From the NCBI GenBank assembly GCA_017521345.1, contig JAFXCU010000171.1:1-7545 (forward strand): a stretch of 7,545 bases of DNA, written 5' to 3'. Position numbers and translations under genes: made by a program. The stretch's first letter is position 1. Every line of letters begins with the position of its first letter. The notes below the pieces were generated by a model. The model saw only the letters and a program-made list of their open reading frames with translations, made no database searches and was not told the origin of the DNA. Below, piece after piece: positions 1 to 5,439 of the stretch. The DNA is from Ruminiclostridium sp. (lineage in GTDB: Bacteria > Bacillota_A > Clostridia > Oscillospirales > Oscillospiraceae).

Positions 1-1206
1 ATCGTACAAAAATTTGGCGGAACCTCGGTGGCCAATAAGGAGCGGCTGGAAAATGTCGCCCGGATCATCACCGATACCTACCGTCAGGGCCACCAGGTTG
101 TGGCCGTCCTCTCCGCACAGGGCAAGACCACGGATGAACTCATTGCCAAGGCAATGGAGATCAACCCCAAGGCGTCCAAGCGTGAGATGGATATGCTGCT
201 GTCCACCGGCGAGCAGATGTCCTGCTCCCTGTGCGCCATGGCCATCCAGGCCCTGGGCTATCCTGCTGTCTCCCTCACCGGCTGGCAGGCAGGCTTCCAG
301 ACCAACAGCAGCTACAGCAGCGCAAAGATCAAGAAGGTCCGCACCGAGCGCATCCAGGCCGAGCTGGACCGGAACCACTCCATCGTCATCGTCACCGGCT
401 TCCAGGGCCTGAACAAGTTTGACGATATCACCACCCTGGGCCGCGGCGGCTCCGACACGTCTGCCGTTGCCCTGGCTGCCGCGCTGAAGGCAGACCTGTG
501 CCAGATCTACACCGACGTGGACGGCGTTTATACAGCAGACCCCCGGCATGTTGAGGGTGCCAGAAAGCTGGATGAGATCACCTTTGACGAAATGCTGGAG
601 CTGGCCAGCCTGGGTGCCCAGGTCCTCCACAACCGTTCCGTGGAAATGGCCAAAAAGTATCGGGTGAATTTAGAAGTCCTGTCCAGCTTCAGTGGGAAGC
701 CGGGCACCAAAGTCAAGGAGGTTGCAAAGCAAATGGAAAAGACCCAGATCAGCGGTGTCGCTAAAGATAAGAACGTAGCCCGTCTGGCCCTGGTGGGCGT
801 GGAAGATAAGCCCGGTATCGCCTACAAGGTGTTCTCCCTGCTGGGCAAGGAGGACATCAACGTTGACATCATCCTGCAGTCCTACGGCCGTGACGAGCGC
901 CAGGACATCAGCTTTACCGTCAAGCGCAGCGATGCCGACCAGGCCCTTGAGGTCCTGGAGGAGCACAAGGCCTCCCTGGGCTTCGACCACATCGACGTGA
1001 ACAAGGAAGTGGTCAAGGTCTCCATCGTGGGCGCAGGCATGCTGGACAACGCCGGTGTGGCCGCAAAGATGTTCGGCGCTCTGTACGACGCAGACATCAA
1101 CATCCACATGATTTCCACCAGTGAGATCAAGGTCTCCGTCCTGCTGGACGAGGGCGATGCCAACGCAGCCGTCCAGGCCATCCACGATAAGTTCTTTGAA
1201 GACTGA
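1..1206 (+). CDS. lysC: Aspartate kinase (monofunctional, two ACT domains), 5' end cut by window
   Basis: This enzyme phosphorylates L-aspartate with ATP, the first committed step toward lysine, diaminopimelate, threonine and methionine in the cytosol. The frame is open from base 1 and opens with IVQKFGGTSV, the kinase nucleotide/aspartate motif. By comparison with family N-termini only about three codons are missing, so the full protein would be about 404 residues, normal for the lysine-sensitive single-function class. The amino acid kinase domain covers window codons 1 to about 240. It includes LLSTGEQ (about 66-72), LGRGGSDTSAVALAAAL (about 146-162) and YTDVDGVYTADPR (about 170-182). Two ACT domains follow (about 259-325 and 336-400), with QSYGRDERQDISFTV and ISTSEIKVSVLL, which in this family bind the amino acid inhibitor. 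The gene ends at TGA 1204-1206, just before an intrinsic terminator. An internal ribosome site at 715-721 may yield a separate regulatory subunit. The promoter is outside the window. The family call is secure; lysC rather than another aspartokinase symbol is likely but not proven. Confidence 0.96.
   Translation: MVQKFGGTSVANKERLENVARIITDTYRQGHQVVAVLSAQGKTTDELIAKAMEINPKASKREMDMLLSTGEQMSCSLCAMAIQALGYPAVSLTGWQAGFQTNSSYSSAKIKKVRTERIQAELDRNHSIVIVTGFQGLNKFDDITTLGRGGSDTSAVALAAALKADLCQIYTDVDGVYTADPRHVEGARKLDEITFDEMLELASLGAQVLHNRSVEMAKKYRVNLEVLSSFSGKPGTKVKEVAKQMEKTQISGVAKDKNVARLALVGVEDKPGIAYKVFSLLGKEDINVDIILQSYGRDERQDISFTVKRSDADQALEVLEEHKASLGFDHIDVNKEVVKVSIVGAGMLDNAGVAAKMFGALYDADINIHMISTSEIKVSVLLDEGDANAAVQAIHDKFFED
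715..735 (+). promoter_or_regulatory. Candidate internal ribosome site and start for aspartate kinase beta subunit
   Basis: AAGGAGG at 715-721 lies 11 bases before an in-frame ATG at 733-735, inside the aspartate kinase gene and at the junction between the kinase domain and the ACT domains. Starting here would give a 157-residue protein holding both ACT domains. In Bacillus subtilis aspartokinase II and in Corynebacterium, the beta subunit is made from an in-frame start at the equivalent place. The ribosome-site sequence is seen directly; that it is used is inferred. Confidence 0.5.
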
Positions 1207-1220
1207 TAAAAAAGTTACGA

Positions 1221-1257
1221 AAAGGGGGGTTGGTGCTTTGGCCAACTCCCTTTTTTT
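1221..1257 (+). terminator. Intrinsic terminator after aspartate kinase
   Basis: A 9-bp stem pairs 1225-1233 (GGGGGTTGG) with 1242-1250 (CCAACTCCC), with one G-T wobble and an 8-base loop. It is followed directly by seven T residues (1251-1257). An A-run before the stem can extend the pairing into the T-tract. It sits 15 bases after the stop codon and should end the aspartate kinase transcript. Confidence 0.88.
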
Positions 1258-1286
1258 ACCGTTTTGAGAACTTGGGCGATATGCCT

Positions 1287-1304
1287 AATTTCAACAAATT
1301 TCAA
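1287..1304 (+). repeat. Two direct AATTTCAA repeats, 10 bp apart, upstream of the etf promoter
   Basis: AATTTCAA occurs at 1287-1294 and again at 1297-1304, exactly one helical turn apart, about 36 bp before the -35 box. The surrounding DNA is AT-rich, with a T-run at 1311-1318. It could be a regulator site or an UP-element-like stimulator, or simply AT-rich chance. No known operator was recognised. Confidence 0.3.
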
Positions 1305-1339
1305 AGTAAATTTTTTTCCTGATACGTGACATTCCCGTC

Positions 1340-1368
1340 TTGTAATTTGGAGAATCCTTTGTTATAAT
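1340..1368 (+). promoter_or_regulatory. Sigma-A-type promoter for the etfB-etfA(-acyl-CoA dehydrogenase) genes
   Basis: The -35 box is TTGTAA at 1340-1345 (4 of 6 consensus bases) and the -10 box is a perfect TATAAT at 1363-1368, separated by 17 bp. Transcription should start near 1375, leaving a leader of about 210 nt before etfB. It is the best promoter match between the aspartate kinase terminator and etfB. Confidence 0.75.
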
Positions 1369-1374
1369 ACCACC

Positions 1375-1584
1375 GTAGTGTAATGGATGGGTGTACTCTG
1401 TGCATCTTTCCGATGAAACGTCTGCCACCGGGCACCCACCCGGTCTGGCGTTTAGGTGATGAACTTCTGCGGCCCGGCAAGGAAAGCGACGGGGACGGGG
1501 CTCGCCCCCAAAGCGGACTGCGGCGGAACAAGGAATGCCATCATCAAAAATAAAACAAATCAAAATTATAGGGGGAAATCAGAA
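1375..1584 (+). promoter_or_regulatory. Long, GC-rich, foldable 5' leader of etfB (unclassified candidate RNA element)
   Basis: About 210 nt lie between the predicted transcript start and etfB. The part at 1383-1545 is clearly richer in GC than its flanks and contains consistent pairings. Helix A joins 1416-1419 to 1450-1453, 1424-1426 to 1447-1449 and 1427-1432 (ACCGGG) to 1439-1444 (CCCGGT). Its loop CACCCA (1433-1438) is the exact complement of TGGGTG at 1388-1393, so a pseudoknot is possible. A second domain could be closed by 1455-1461 with 1539-1545 and by TTCTGC (1465-1470) with GCGGAA (1523-1528). Inside it is GGGG-CTCG-CCCC (1497-1508). After 1545 the leader turns A-rich up to the AGGGGG ribosome site near 1570. 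It does not match the FMN, TPP, lysine, SAM-I, glycine, cobalamin, c-di-GMP-I or T-box patterns I know, and I see no terminator in it. It could be a regulatory RNA, an mRNA stabiliser, or only GC-rich spacer; the pairings were found by eye. Confidence 0.4.
1383..1553 (+). CDS. Possible 56-residue leader ORF before etfB (doubtful)
   Basis: An ATG at 1383, about 8 nt after the predicted transcript start, opens a 56-codon frame ending in TAA at 1551-1553. It spans almost exactly the GC-rich leader. The peptide starts MDGCTLCIFPMKRLPPGTH and ends KECHHQK, and resembles nothing I recognise. There is no Shine-Dalgarno site, so it would need leaderless-like initiation. Several frames are open here on both strands because stop codons are rare in this GC-rich DNA, so chance is the simpler explanation. 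Confidence 0.12.
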   Translation: MDGCTLCIFPMKRLPPGTHPVWRLGDELLRPGKESDGDGARPQSGLRRNKECHHQK

Positions 1585-2394
1585 ATGAACATACTTGTTT
1601 GTATCAAGCAAGTGCCGGACACGACCATTATTAAGATCGATCCTGTCACCAACACCCTGATGCGTGAAGGCGTTCCCGCCATCGTCAATCCTTTCGACGC
1701 TTATGCAGTCGAGGCAGCAGCTCGCGTGAAGGATAAGTACAAGGATACCAAGGTCTACATCCTGTCCATGGGCCCCGCTCAGGCACTGGCAGCTCTGAAG
1801 GAGTGCCTGTCTGTCGGCGGCGACAAGGCTTTCCTGGTCTCTGACCGCGCTTGCGGCGGTTCCGACACCCTGGCAACCGGCTACATCCTGGCTAACACCA
1901 TCAAGAAGATCGAAGAGATGGAAGGCATCAAGTTCGATATGCTGATGTTCGGTAAGCAGGCTATCGACGGCGATACCGCACAGGTTGGTCCTCAGGTTGC
2001 TGAGTACCTGGACTATCCCCAGGTCACCTTCGGCTGGGAAGTTTGGCCCACCGAGGACTTCAAGGGCGTCCGCGTGAAGAAGGAACTGGAAGACGGTTAC
2101 GAAATCCTGGAGATGGCTTGCCCCTGCGCAGTCACCATCACCAAGCCCGACTACGAGCCCCGCTTCCCCACCATTAAGTCCAAGATGGCTGCCAACAAGG
2201 CAGTTATCCCCGTCCTGTCCGCAGCTGACGTCAACCTGGACGTTGAGCAGTCCGGCCTGAAGGGCTCTCCCACCAAGGTTAAGAAGAGCTTCACTCCTCC
2301 CCGTAAGGAAGGCGGCCTGAAGATCAAGGAAGAGACTCCCGAAGAGTCCGCAAAGAAGCTGTACGACCTGCTCAAGGACAAGGGCATCATCTAA
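1585..2394 (+). CDS. etfB: Electron transfer flavoprotein, beta subunit
   Basis: EtfB pairs with EtfA to form the cytosolic flavoprotein that exchanges electrons with acyl-CoA dehydrogenases. In clostridia the complex can also bifurcate electrons between NADH, enoyl-CoA and ferredoxin. The product is 269 residues, typical of clostridial EtfB. It starts MNILVCIKQVPDT and carries VNPFDAYAVEAA (34-45), the nucleotide-binding stretch SDRACGGSDTLATGY (86-100), KQAIDGDTAQVGPQVAEYL (124-142), EPRFPTIKSKM (191-201) and SGLKGSPTKV (223-232). The DGDTAQVGP region contributes to the second flavin or AMP site in this family. The frame runs open upstream to 1456, but ATG 1585 is chosen because AGGGGG lies about 10 bases before it and the protein then begins at the conserved N-terminus. 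etfA follows after 21 bases. The gene has a strong promoter and a long leader, and its codon use is highly biased (CTG, CGT/CGC, ATC), suggesting abundant expression. Identity is secure; bifurcation is inferred from family and context. Confidence 0.97.
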   Translation: MNILVCIKQVPDTTIIKIDPVTNTLMREGVPAIVNPFDAYAVEAAARVKDKYKDTKVYILSMGPAQALAALKECLSVGGDKAFLVSDRACGGSDTLATGYILANTIKKIEEMEGIKFDMLMFGKQAIDGDTAQVGPQVAEYLDYPQVTFGWEVWPTEDFKGVRVKKELEDGYEILEMACPCAVTITKPDYEPRFPTIKSKMAANKAVIPVLSAADVNLDVEQSGLKGSPTKVKKSFTPPRKEGGLKIKEETPEESAKKLYDLLKDKGII

Positions 2395-2415
2395 TAGAGG
2401 GGAGGAAGAAATACA

Positions 2416-3435
2416 ATGTTACAGACTAGCTACGAAGCAAAGACTAAGGACCTGTGGGTCTTTATTGAAACCAAGAATGGTAAGGCAAGAAACGTTGGCC
2501 TGGAGCTGCTGAATCCCGGCCGTCGTCTGGCTGCTATCCAGGGCGGTAAGACCGTTGCTCTGGTCATCGGCTACAACTGCGAGCAGGCTGTTAAGGACGC
2601 TATCGCTTACGGCGCAGACAAGGTCCTGCTGATCGACAACGAAGTTTACGATCACTACAGCACCGACGCTTACACCGCAGCTATCGTTCACGCTGTCGAG
2701 AACGATTGCCCCACCTCCATCCTGATGGGCGCATCTCCTCTGGGCCGTGACCTGGGTCCCCGTGTTGCAGGCCGCCTGCGCACCGGTCTGACCGCAGACT
2801 GCACCTCTCTGGACATCGACGAAGCTACCGGTAAGGTTGCTTGGACCCGTCCCGCATTCGGTGGTAACCTGATGGCTACCATCCTGTGCCCCTTCACCTT
2901 CCCCCAGATCGGTACCTGCCGTCCCGGCGTTAACAAGAAGCTGGAGCCCGATTACAGCCGCACCGCTGAGGTCGAGACCATCGACTTCGTGTTCCCCGCA
3001 GAGCAGATCCGCATCAAGGTCATCGAGACCATCCAGGAAGAAGGCGAGAAGGTCGACCTGGAAGGCGCTGAGATCATCGTCTCCGGCGGCCGTGGTCTGG
3101 GCGGCCCCGAGGGCTTCGAGACCACCATTAAGCCCCTGGCTGACGCTCTGGGCGGCGTCGTGGGTTCCTCCCGTGCAGCTGTTGACGCTGGCTGGATCCC
3201 CCACTCCCACCAGGTCGGTCAGACCGGTAAGACCGTTGGCCCCAAGCTGTACGTTGCTTGCGGCATCTCCGGCGCTATCCAGCACCTGGCTGGTATGAGC
3301 GGCTCCGACTTCATCGTCTGCATCAACAAGGACGTTGAGGCTCCCATCTTCGGCGTTGCTGACCTGGGCGTCATCGGCAACCTGTACGAGGTTTGCCCCG
3401 CTCTGACCAAGCTGGTCCTGGCTGACAAGGACTAA
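2416..3435 (+). CDS. etfA: Electron transfer flavoprotein, alpha subunit
   Basis: EtfA holds the FAD that shuttles electrons between the EtfB flavin and the partner acyl-CoA dehydrogenase. The 339-residue product has an N-terminal alpha/beta domain (about 10-190) and the C-terminal FAD domain (about 215-335). The latter contains SGGRGLGG (223-230), [11 protein letters not shown] (250-260, with the conserved flavin-contacting Arg253), GQTGKTV (268-274), [10 protein letters not shown] (281-290) and [16 protein letters not shown] (304-319). These are the canonical FAD contacts, all intact. I see no CxxC/ferredoxin-type extension of the kind present in some EtfA proteins. ATG 2416 follows a GGGGAGGAAG ribosome site with good spacing and lies 21 bases after etfB, so the two are co-translated partners on one mRNA. 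Downstream, two hairpins separate it from the acyl-CoA dehydrogenase gene. Codon bias matches etfB. Identity is secure. Confidence 0.97.
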   Translation: MLQTSYEAKTKDLWVFIETKNGKARNVGLELLNPGRRLAAIQGGKTVALVIGYNCEQAVKDAIAYGADKVLLIDNEVYDHYSTDAYTAAIVHAVENDCPTSILMGASPLGRDLGPRVAGRLRTGLTADCTSLDIDEATGKVAWTRPAFGGNLMATILCPFTFPQIGTCRPGVNKKLEPDYSRTAEVETIDFVFPAEQIRIKVIETIQEEGEKVDLEGAEIIVSGGRGLGGPEGFETTIKPLADALGGVVGSSRAAVDAGWIPHSHQVGQTGKTVGPKLYVACGISGAIQHLAGMSGSDFIVCINKDVEAPIFGVADLGVIGNLYEVCPALTKLVLADKD

Positions 3436-3449
3436 TTCCTAGTCACTGG

Positions 3450-3471
3450 TACTAATTTATTAGTATTTTTT
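3450..3471 (+). terminator. Weak AT-rich hairpin plus T-run after etfA
   Basis: TACTAA (3450-3455) pairs with TTAGTA (3460-3465) around a TTTA loop and is followed by six T residues (3466-3471). It has terminator layout, but the stem is only six base pairs and almost all A-T, so it is probably leaky. It could lower, rather than stop, transcription into the acyl-CoA dehydrogenase gene. Confidence 0.4.
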
Positions 3472-3501
3472 GTGCTGCCCCGCCTTCGGGTGGGGCAGCA
3501 C
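3472..3501 (+). other. Very stable GC hairpin with UUCG tetraloop between etfA and the acyl-CoA dehydrogenase gene
   Basis: GTGCTGCCCC (3472-3481) pairs perfectly with GGGGCAGCAC (3492-3501). The stem continues with GCC/GGT (one wobble) to a cUUCGg tetraloop at 3484-3489, about 13 base pairs in all. It is followed by CCCCTAATGG, not a T-run, so it is not a standard intrinsic terminator on the + strand. Such hairpins between cistrons often block 3' exonucleases and stabilise the upstream mRNA; that role here is inferred. Confidence 0.75.
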
Positions 3502-3535
3502 CCCTAATGGCATAAAAGAAAGGAAAAACTACACC

Positions 3536-4681
3536 ATGGATTTCAAGTTTAACGAGATCGAGCAGGAAATCATCGACCTGATGCATGATTTCTGCATCAA
3601 GGAAGTCAAGCCCATCGCTGCTGAGCTGGACGAGAAGGAAGAGTTCACCATGAACGCCCGCGAGAAGCTGGCTGAAATGGGTATGCTGGGTACCTACATC
3701 CCCGAGGAGTACGGCGGCGCTGGTCTGTCCTACCTGACCTACATCGCTTGCTGCGAAGAGCTGGCTAAGTACTGCGCTTCCACCTCCATCATGTTCTCCG
3801 TCCACGGTTCTCTGTGCTCCTGGCCCATCCTGGAGTTCGGCACCGAGGAGCAGAAGCAGAAGTACCTGGTTCCCCTGGCACAGGGCGAGAAGCTGGGCGC
3901 TATGGGTCTGACCGAGCCCGGTGCTGGTACCGACGCTAACGGCGTCCGCACCACTGCTGTCCTGAAGGGCGACAAGTACATCCTGAACGGCACCAAGATC
4001 TTCATCACCAACGGCTACTATGCTGACACCTATGTCATCTTCGCTCGTACCAACCCCGACCTGAGCGTTGGTCACAAGGGCCTGTCCGCCTTCATCGTTG
4101 AGAAGGGCTTCAAGGGCTTCTCCTTCGGCACTAAGGAAAAGAAGATGGGTATCCGTGCTTCCGCTACCTACGAGCTGGTCTTCGATGATTGCGAAGTTCC
4201 CGCAGAGAACCTGCTGGGCAAGGAAGGCGAAGGCTTCAAGATCGCTATGATGCTGCTGGACGGCGGCCGTATCGGCGTCGGCGCACAGGCTCTGGGTATC
4301 GCACAGGGCGCTATCGACGAGTGCATCCCCTACCTGAAGCAGCGCAAGCAGTTCGGCAAGCCCCTGTCCGCATTCCAGAACACCCAGTTCGAGCTGGCTG
4401 ACATGCAGACCAAGGTTGACGCTTCCCGCCTGCTGCTGTACCGTGCAGCAGAAGCTAAGGCAGCTCACGAGCCCTACAGCCACCTGGCAGCTATGGGCAA
4501 GCTGTTCGCTTCCGAGGTTGCTTCCGACGTTACCCGTCGTGTTGTCCAGCTGGTCGGCGGCTGCGGCTACACCCGTGAGTATCCCTTCGAGCGCATGATG
4601 CGTGACGCTAAGATCACCGAGATCTACGAGGGTACCTCCGAGGTTCAGAAGATGGTTATCTCCGGCTGGATGCTGAAGTAA
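3536..4681 (+). CDS. Acyl-CoA dehydrogenase, short-chain/butyryl-CoA dehydrogenase type
   Basis: This is a cytosolic FAD enzyme interconverting acyl-CoA and trans-2-enoyl-CoA, with EtfAB as electron partner. The 381-residue product matches the usual length of about 380. Key elements are the YGGAGLSYLTY loop (59-69), signature 1 around GLTEPGAGTDA (124-134), KIFITNG (154-160), the RKQFGKPL helix (270-277), signature 2 GGCGYTREYPFERMMRDAKI (341-360) and the catalytic base Glu365 in IYEGTSE. Overall it resembles clostridial butyryl-CoA dehydrogenase, including EEQKQKYLVPLAQGEK and EIYEGTSEVQKMVISG. Residues 91-98 read GSLCSWPI, where Clostridium acetobutylicum Bcd, as I remember it, has TSLCASLI, so the acyl pocket may differ. 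ATG 3536 is chosen for the AAAGGA ribosome site and the standard N-terminus, although the frame is open upstream to 3470. etfB and etfA lie just upstream, but none of the usual butyrate genes (crt, hbd, thl) are in view. Butyryl-CoA is the best substrate guess; other short acyl-CoAs (acryloyl, branched, lysine-derived) are possible. Confidence 0.93.
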   Translation: MDFKFNEIEQEIIDLMHDFCIKEVKPIAAELDEKEEFTMNAREKLAEMGMLGTYIPEEYGGAGLSYLTYIACCEELAKYCASTSIMFSVHGSLCSWPILEFGTEEQKQKYLVPLAQGEKLGAMGLTEPGAGTDANGVRTTAVLKGDKYILNGTKIFITNGYYADTYVIFARTNPDLSVGHKGLSAFIVEKGFKGFSFGTKEKKMGIRASATYELVFDDCEVPAENLLGKEGEGFKIAMMLLDGGRIGVGAQALGIAQGAIDECIPYLKQRKQFGKPLSAFQNTQFELADMQTKVDASRLLLYRAAEAKAAHEPYSHLAAMGKLFASEVASDVTRRVVQLVGGCGYTREYPFERMMRDAKITEIYEGTSEVQKMVISGWMLK

Positions 4682-4714
4682 TTCTGTCTCTATCTCGCTT
4701 TTTAATGAAATTCA

Positions 4715-4746
4715 AGAGGGCTCAGCGGCTTGCCGCTGAGCCCTCT
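4715..4746 (+). other. Perfect 14-15 bp GC hairpin after the acyl-CoA dehydrogenase gene
   Basis: 4715-4729 (AGAGGGCTCAGCGGC) is an exact inverted repeat of 4732-4746, leaving a two-base centre (four-base loop CTTG if the innermost pair stays open). It lies 33 bases after the dehydrogenase stop. The bases after it (CTCATGCTAGTTC) are not a T-run, so termination would be atypical; it may instead define or protect an mRNA 3' end. No convincing promoter follows before the next gene, so some readthrough is likely. Confidence 0.75.
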
Positions 4747-4781
4747 CTCATGCTAGTTCTTTATCAAAAGGATGAACAACC

Positions 4782-5348
4782 ATGTATATTGATAAGACCC
4801 TGTACACCGGCCGTCCGGCTGACACTACCGGTCGTCTGGAGCGGGAGGTTGCCTGCTATGACCTGCTGGATCAGCTGGGCATCCCCTATGAGCGTGTGGA
4901 CCACGATGCAGCAGATACCATCCCTGCCTGCGAAGAGGTGGAGACCTACCTGGGCACCAAGATCTGCAAGAATCTGGTCCTGTGCAACCGTCAGAAGACC
5001 GACTTCTACCTTTTGCTGATGGATGGGGAAAAGCCCTTCCACACCAAGGACCTGTCCAAGCAGATCGGCTCCTCCCGCCTGTCTTTTGCCCCTCCTGAGG
5101 AGATGGAGAAGCACCTGGGCGTAACTCCCGGCTCTGCCACGGTCCTGGCCATGATGAATGACAAGGAGCACAAGGTCCGCCTGATTTTGGATAAATCCGT
5201 GGCTGAATCCCAGCGTTTTGGCTGCCATCCCTGCATGAATACTTCTACCCTGGCTCTGTCCATGGTGGATATCCGCACCAAGTTCCTGCCCCACCTGGGC
5301 GTTGAACCTCTGCTGGTGGATCTGCCCGATGACCGGGAGGAAGGCTGA
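4782..5348 (+). CDS. ProX/YbaK-type prolyl-tRNA editing deacylase
   Basis: This is a free-standing editing enzyme of the YbaK/ProX (INS) superfamily. Family members hydrolyse mischarged tRNA, such as Ala-tRNA(Pro) for ProX and Cys-tRNA(Pro) for YbaK, correcting errors of prolyl-tRNA synthetase in the cytosol. The product is 188 residues. It shows a polar N-terminal segment ending near YERVDHDAADTI (36-47), the candidate catalytic lysine in ICKNLVLCNRQK (Lys63), FHTKDLSKQIGSSRLSF (86-102), LGVTPGSATVLAMMND (112-127) and FGCHPCMNTSTLAL (146-159). The GxTPGS and HPxxNT patterns favour ProX over bacterial YbaK. ATG 4782 follows AAAAGGA at a 9-base spacing. It sits 100 bases after the dehydrogenase gene with no clear promoter, and a terminator follows it. 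Substrate assignment is an inference; the superfamily is firm. Confidence 0.85.
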   Translation: MYIDKTLYTGRPADTTGRLEREVACYDLLDQLGIPYERVDHDAADTIPACEEVETYLGTKICKNLVLCNRQKTDFYLLLMDGEKPFHTKDLSKQIGSSRLSFAPPEEMEKHLGVTPGSATVLAMMNDKEHKVRLILDKSVAESQRFGCHPCMNTSTLALSMVDIRTKFLPHLGVEPLLVDLPDDREEG

Positions 5349-5365
5349 CCGGCCATTGATATGAG

Positions 5366-5406
5366 AACCCATGTTGTCGCTGCGTTTTCGACGATATGGG
5401 TTTTCC
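5366..5406 (+). terminator. Intrinsic terminator after the tRNA deacylase gene
   Basis: A 14-bp stem pairs 5366-5379 (AACCCATGTTGTCG) with 5389-5402 (CGACGATATGGGTT). It has two G-T wobbles and a 9-base loop, and the descending arm runs into TTTTCC. It starts 17 bases past the stop codon. Confidence 0.75.
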
Positions 5407-5410
5407 TATT

Positions 5411-5439
5411 GGTGGAAAAATGCGGTCAGCAGGTGGAAA
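5411..5439 (+). repeat. Direct GGTGGAAA repeats 21 bp apart overlapping the next promoter
   Basis: GGTGGAAA occurs at 5411-5418 and 5432-5439, two helical turns apart; the second copy overlaps the -35 region. A degenerate third copy, GGTGGGAG, is at 5444-5451. It could be a regulator site, but the repeats are short and chance is possible. Confidence 0.25.

Noticed and set aside
670..1245. Long open frame on the - strand opposite the aspartate kinase gene
   Set aside because: It is a shadow of the highly biased coding strand: repetitive Val/Asp/Leu composition, no ribosome site and no family resemblance. The + strand protein here is certain.
1411..1450. SAM-I-like or hammerhead-like fragment (GATGAAAC near a GCCACC segment)
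   Set aside because: The surrounding conserved cores are missing: no kink-turn or GGTGGAGGGACTGGCCC-like block for SAM-I, and no CTGATGA plus GAAA core for hammerhead.
1456..1584. N-terminal extension of EtfB from a GTG at 1456
   Set aside because: No ribosome site at 1456, and the added 43 residues resemble no EtfB N-terminus. AGGGGG before ATG 1585 and the conserved MNILVCIKQVPDT settle the start.
2419..3285. 288-codon - strand frame opposite etfA
   Set aside because: Low-complexity composition (Gly, Ala, Asp, Leu, Val) produced by complementing CTG/GCT/ATC-rich codons; etfA is unambiguous on the + strand.
3440..3466. Possible promoter between etfA and the dehydrogenase gene (TAGTCA / TAGTAT)
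   Set aside because: Spacing of 15 bp and poor matches; the same bases are better explained by the AT-rich hairpin and T-run.
3452..4483. 343-codon - strand frame opposite the acyl-CoA dehydrogenase gene
   Set aside because: Same artefact as opposite etfA; a Leu/Val/Gln-rich sequence with no recognisable domain.
4701..4781. Promoter for the tRNA deacylase gene (TTTAAT or CTAGTT as -10)
   Set aside because: Neither has an acceptable -35 partner at normal spacing, so no promoter is claimed there.
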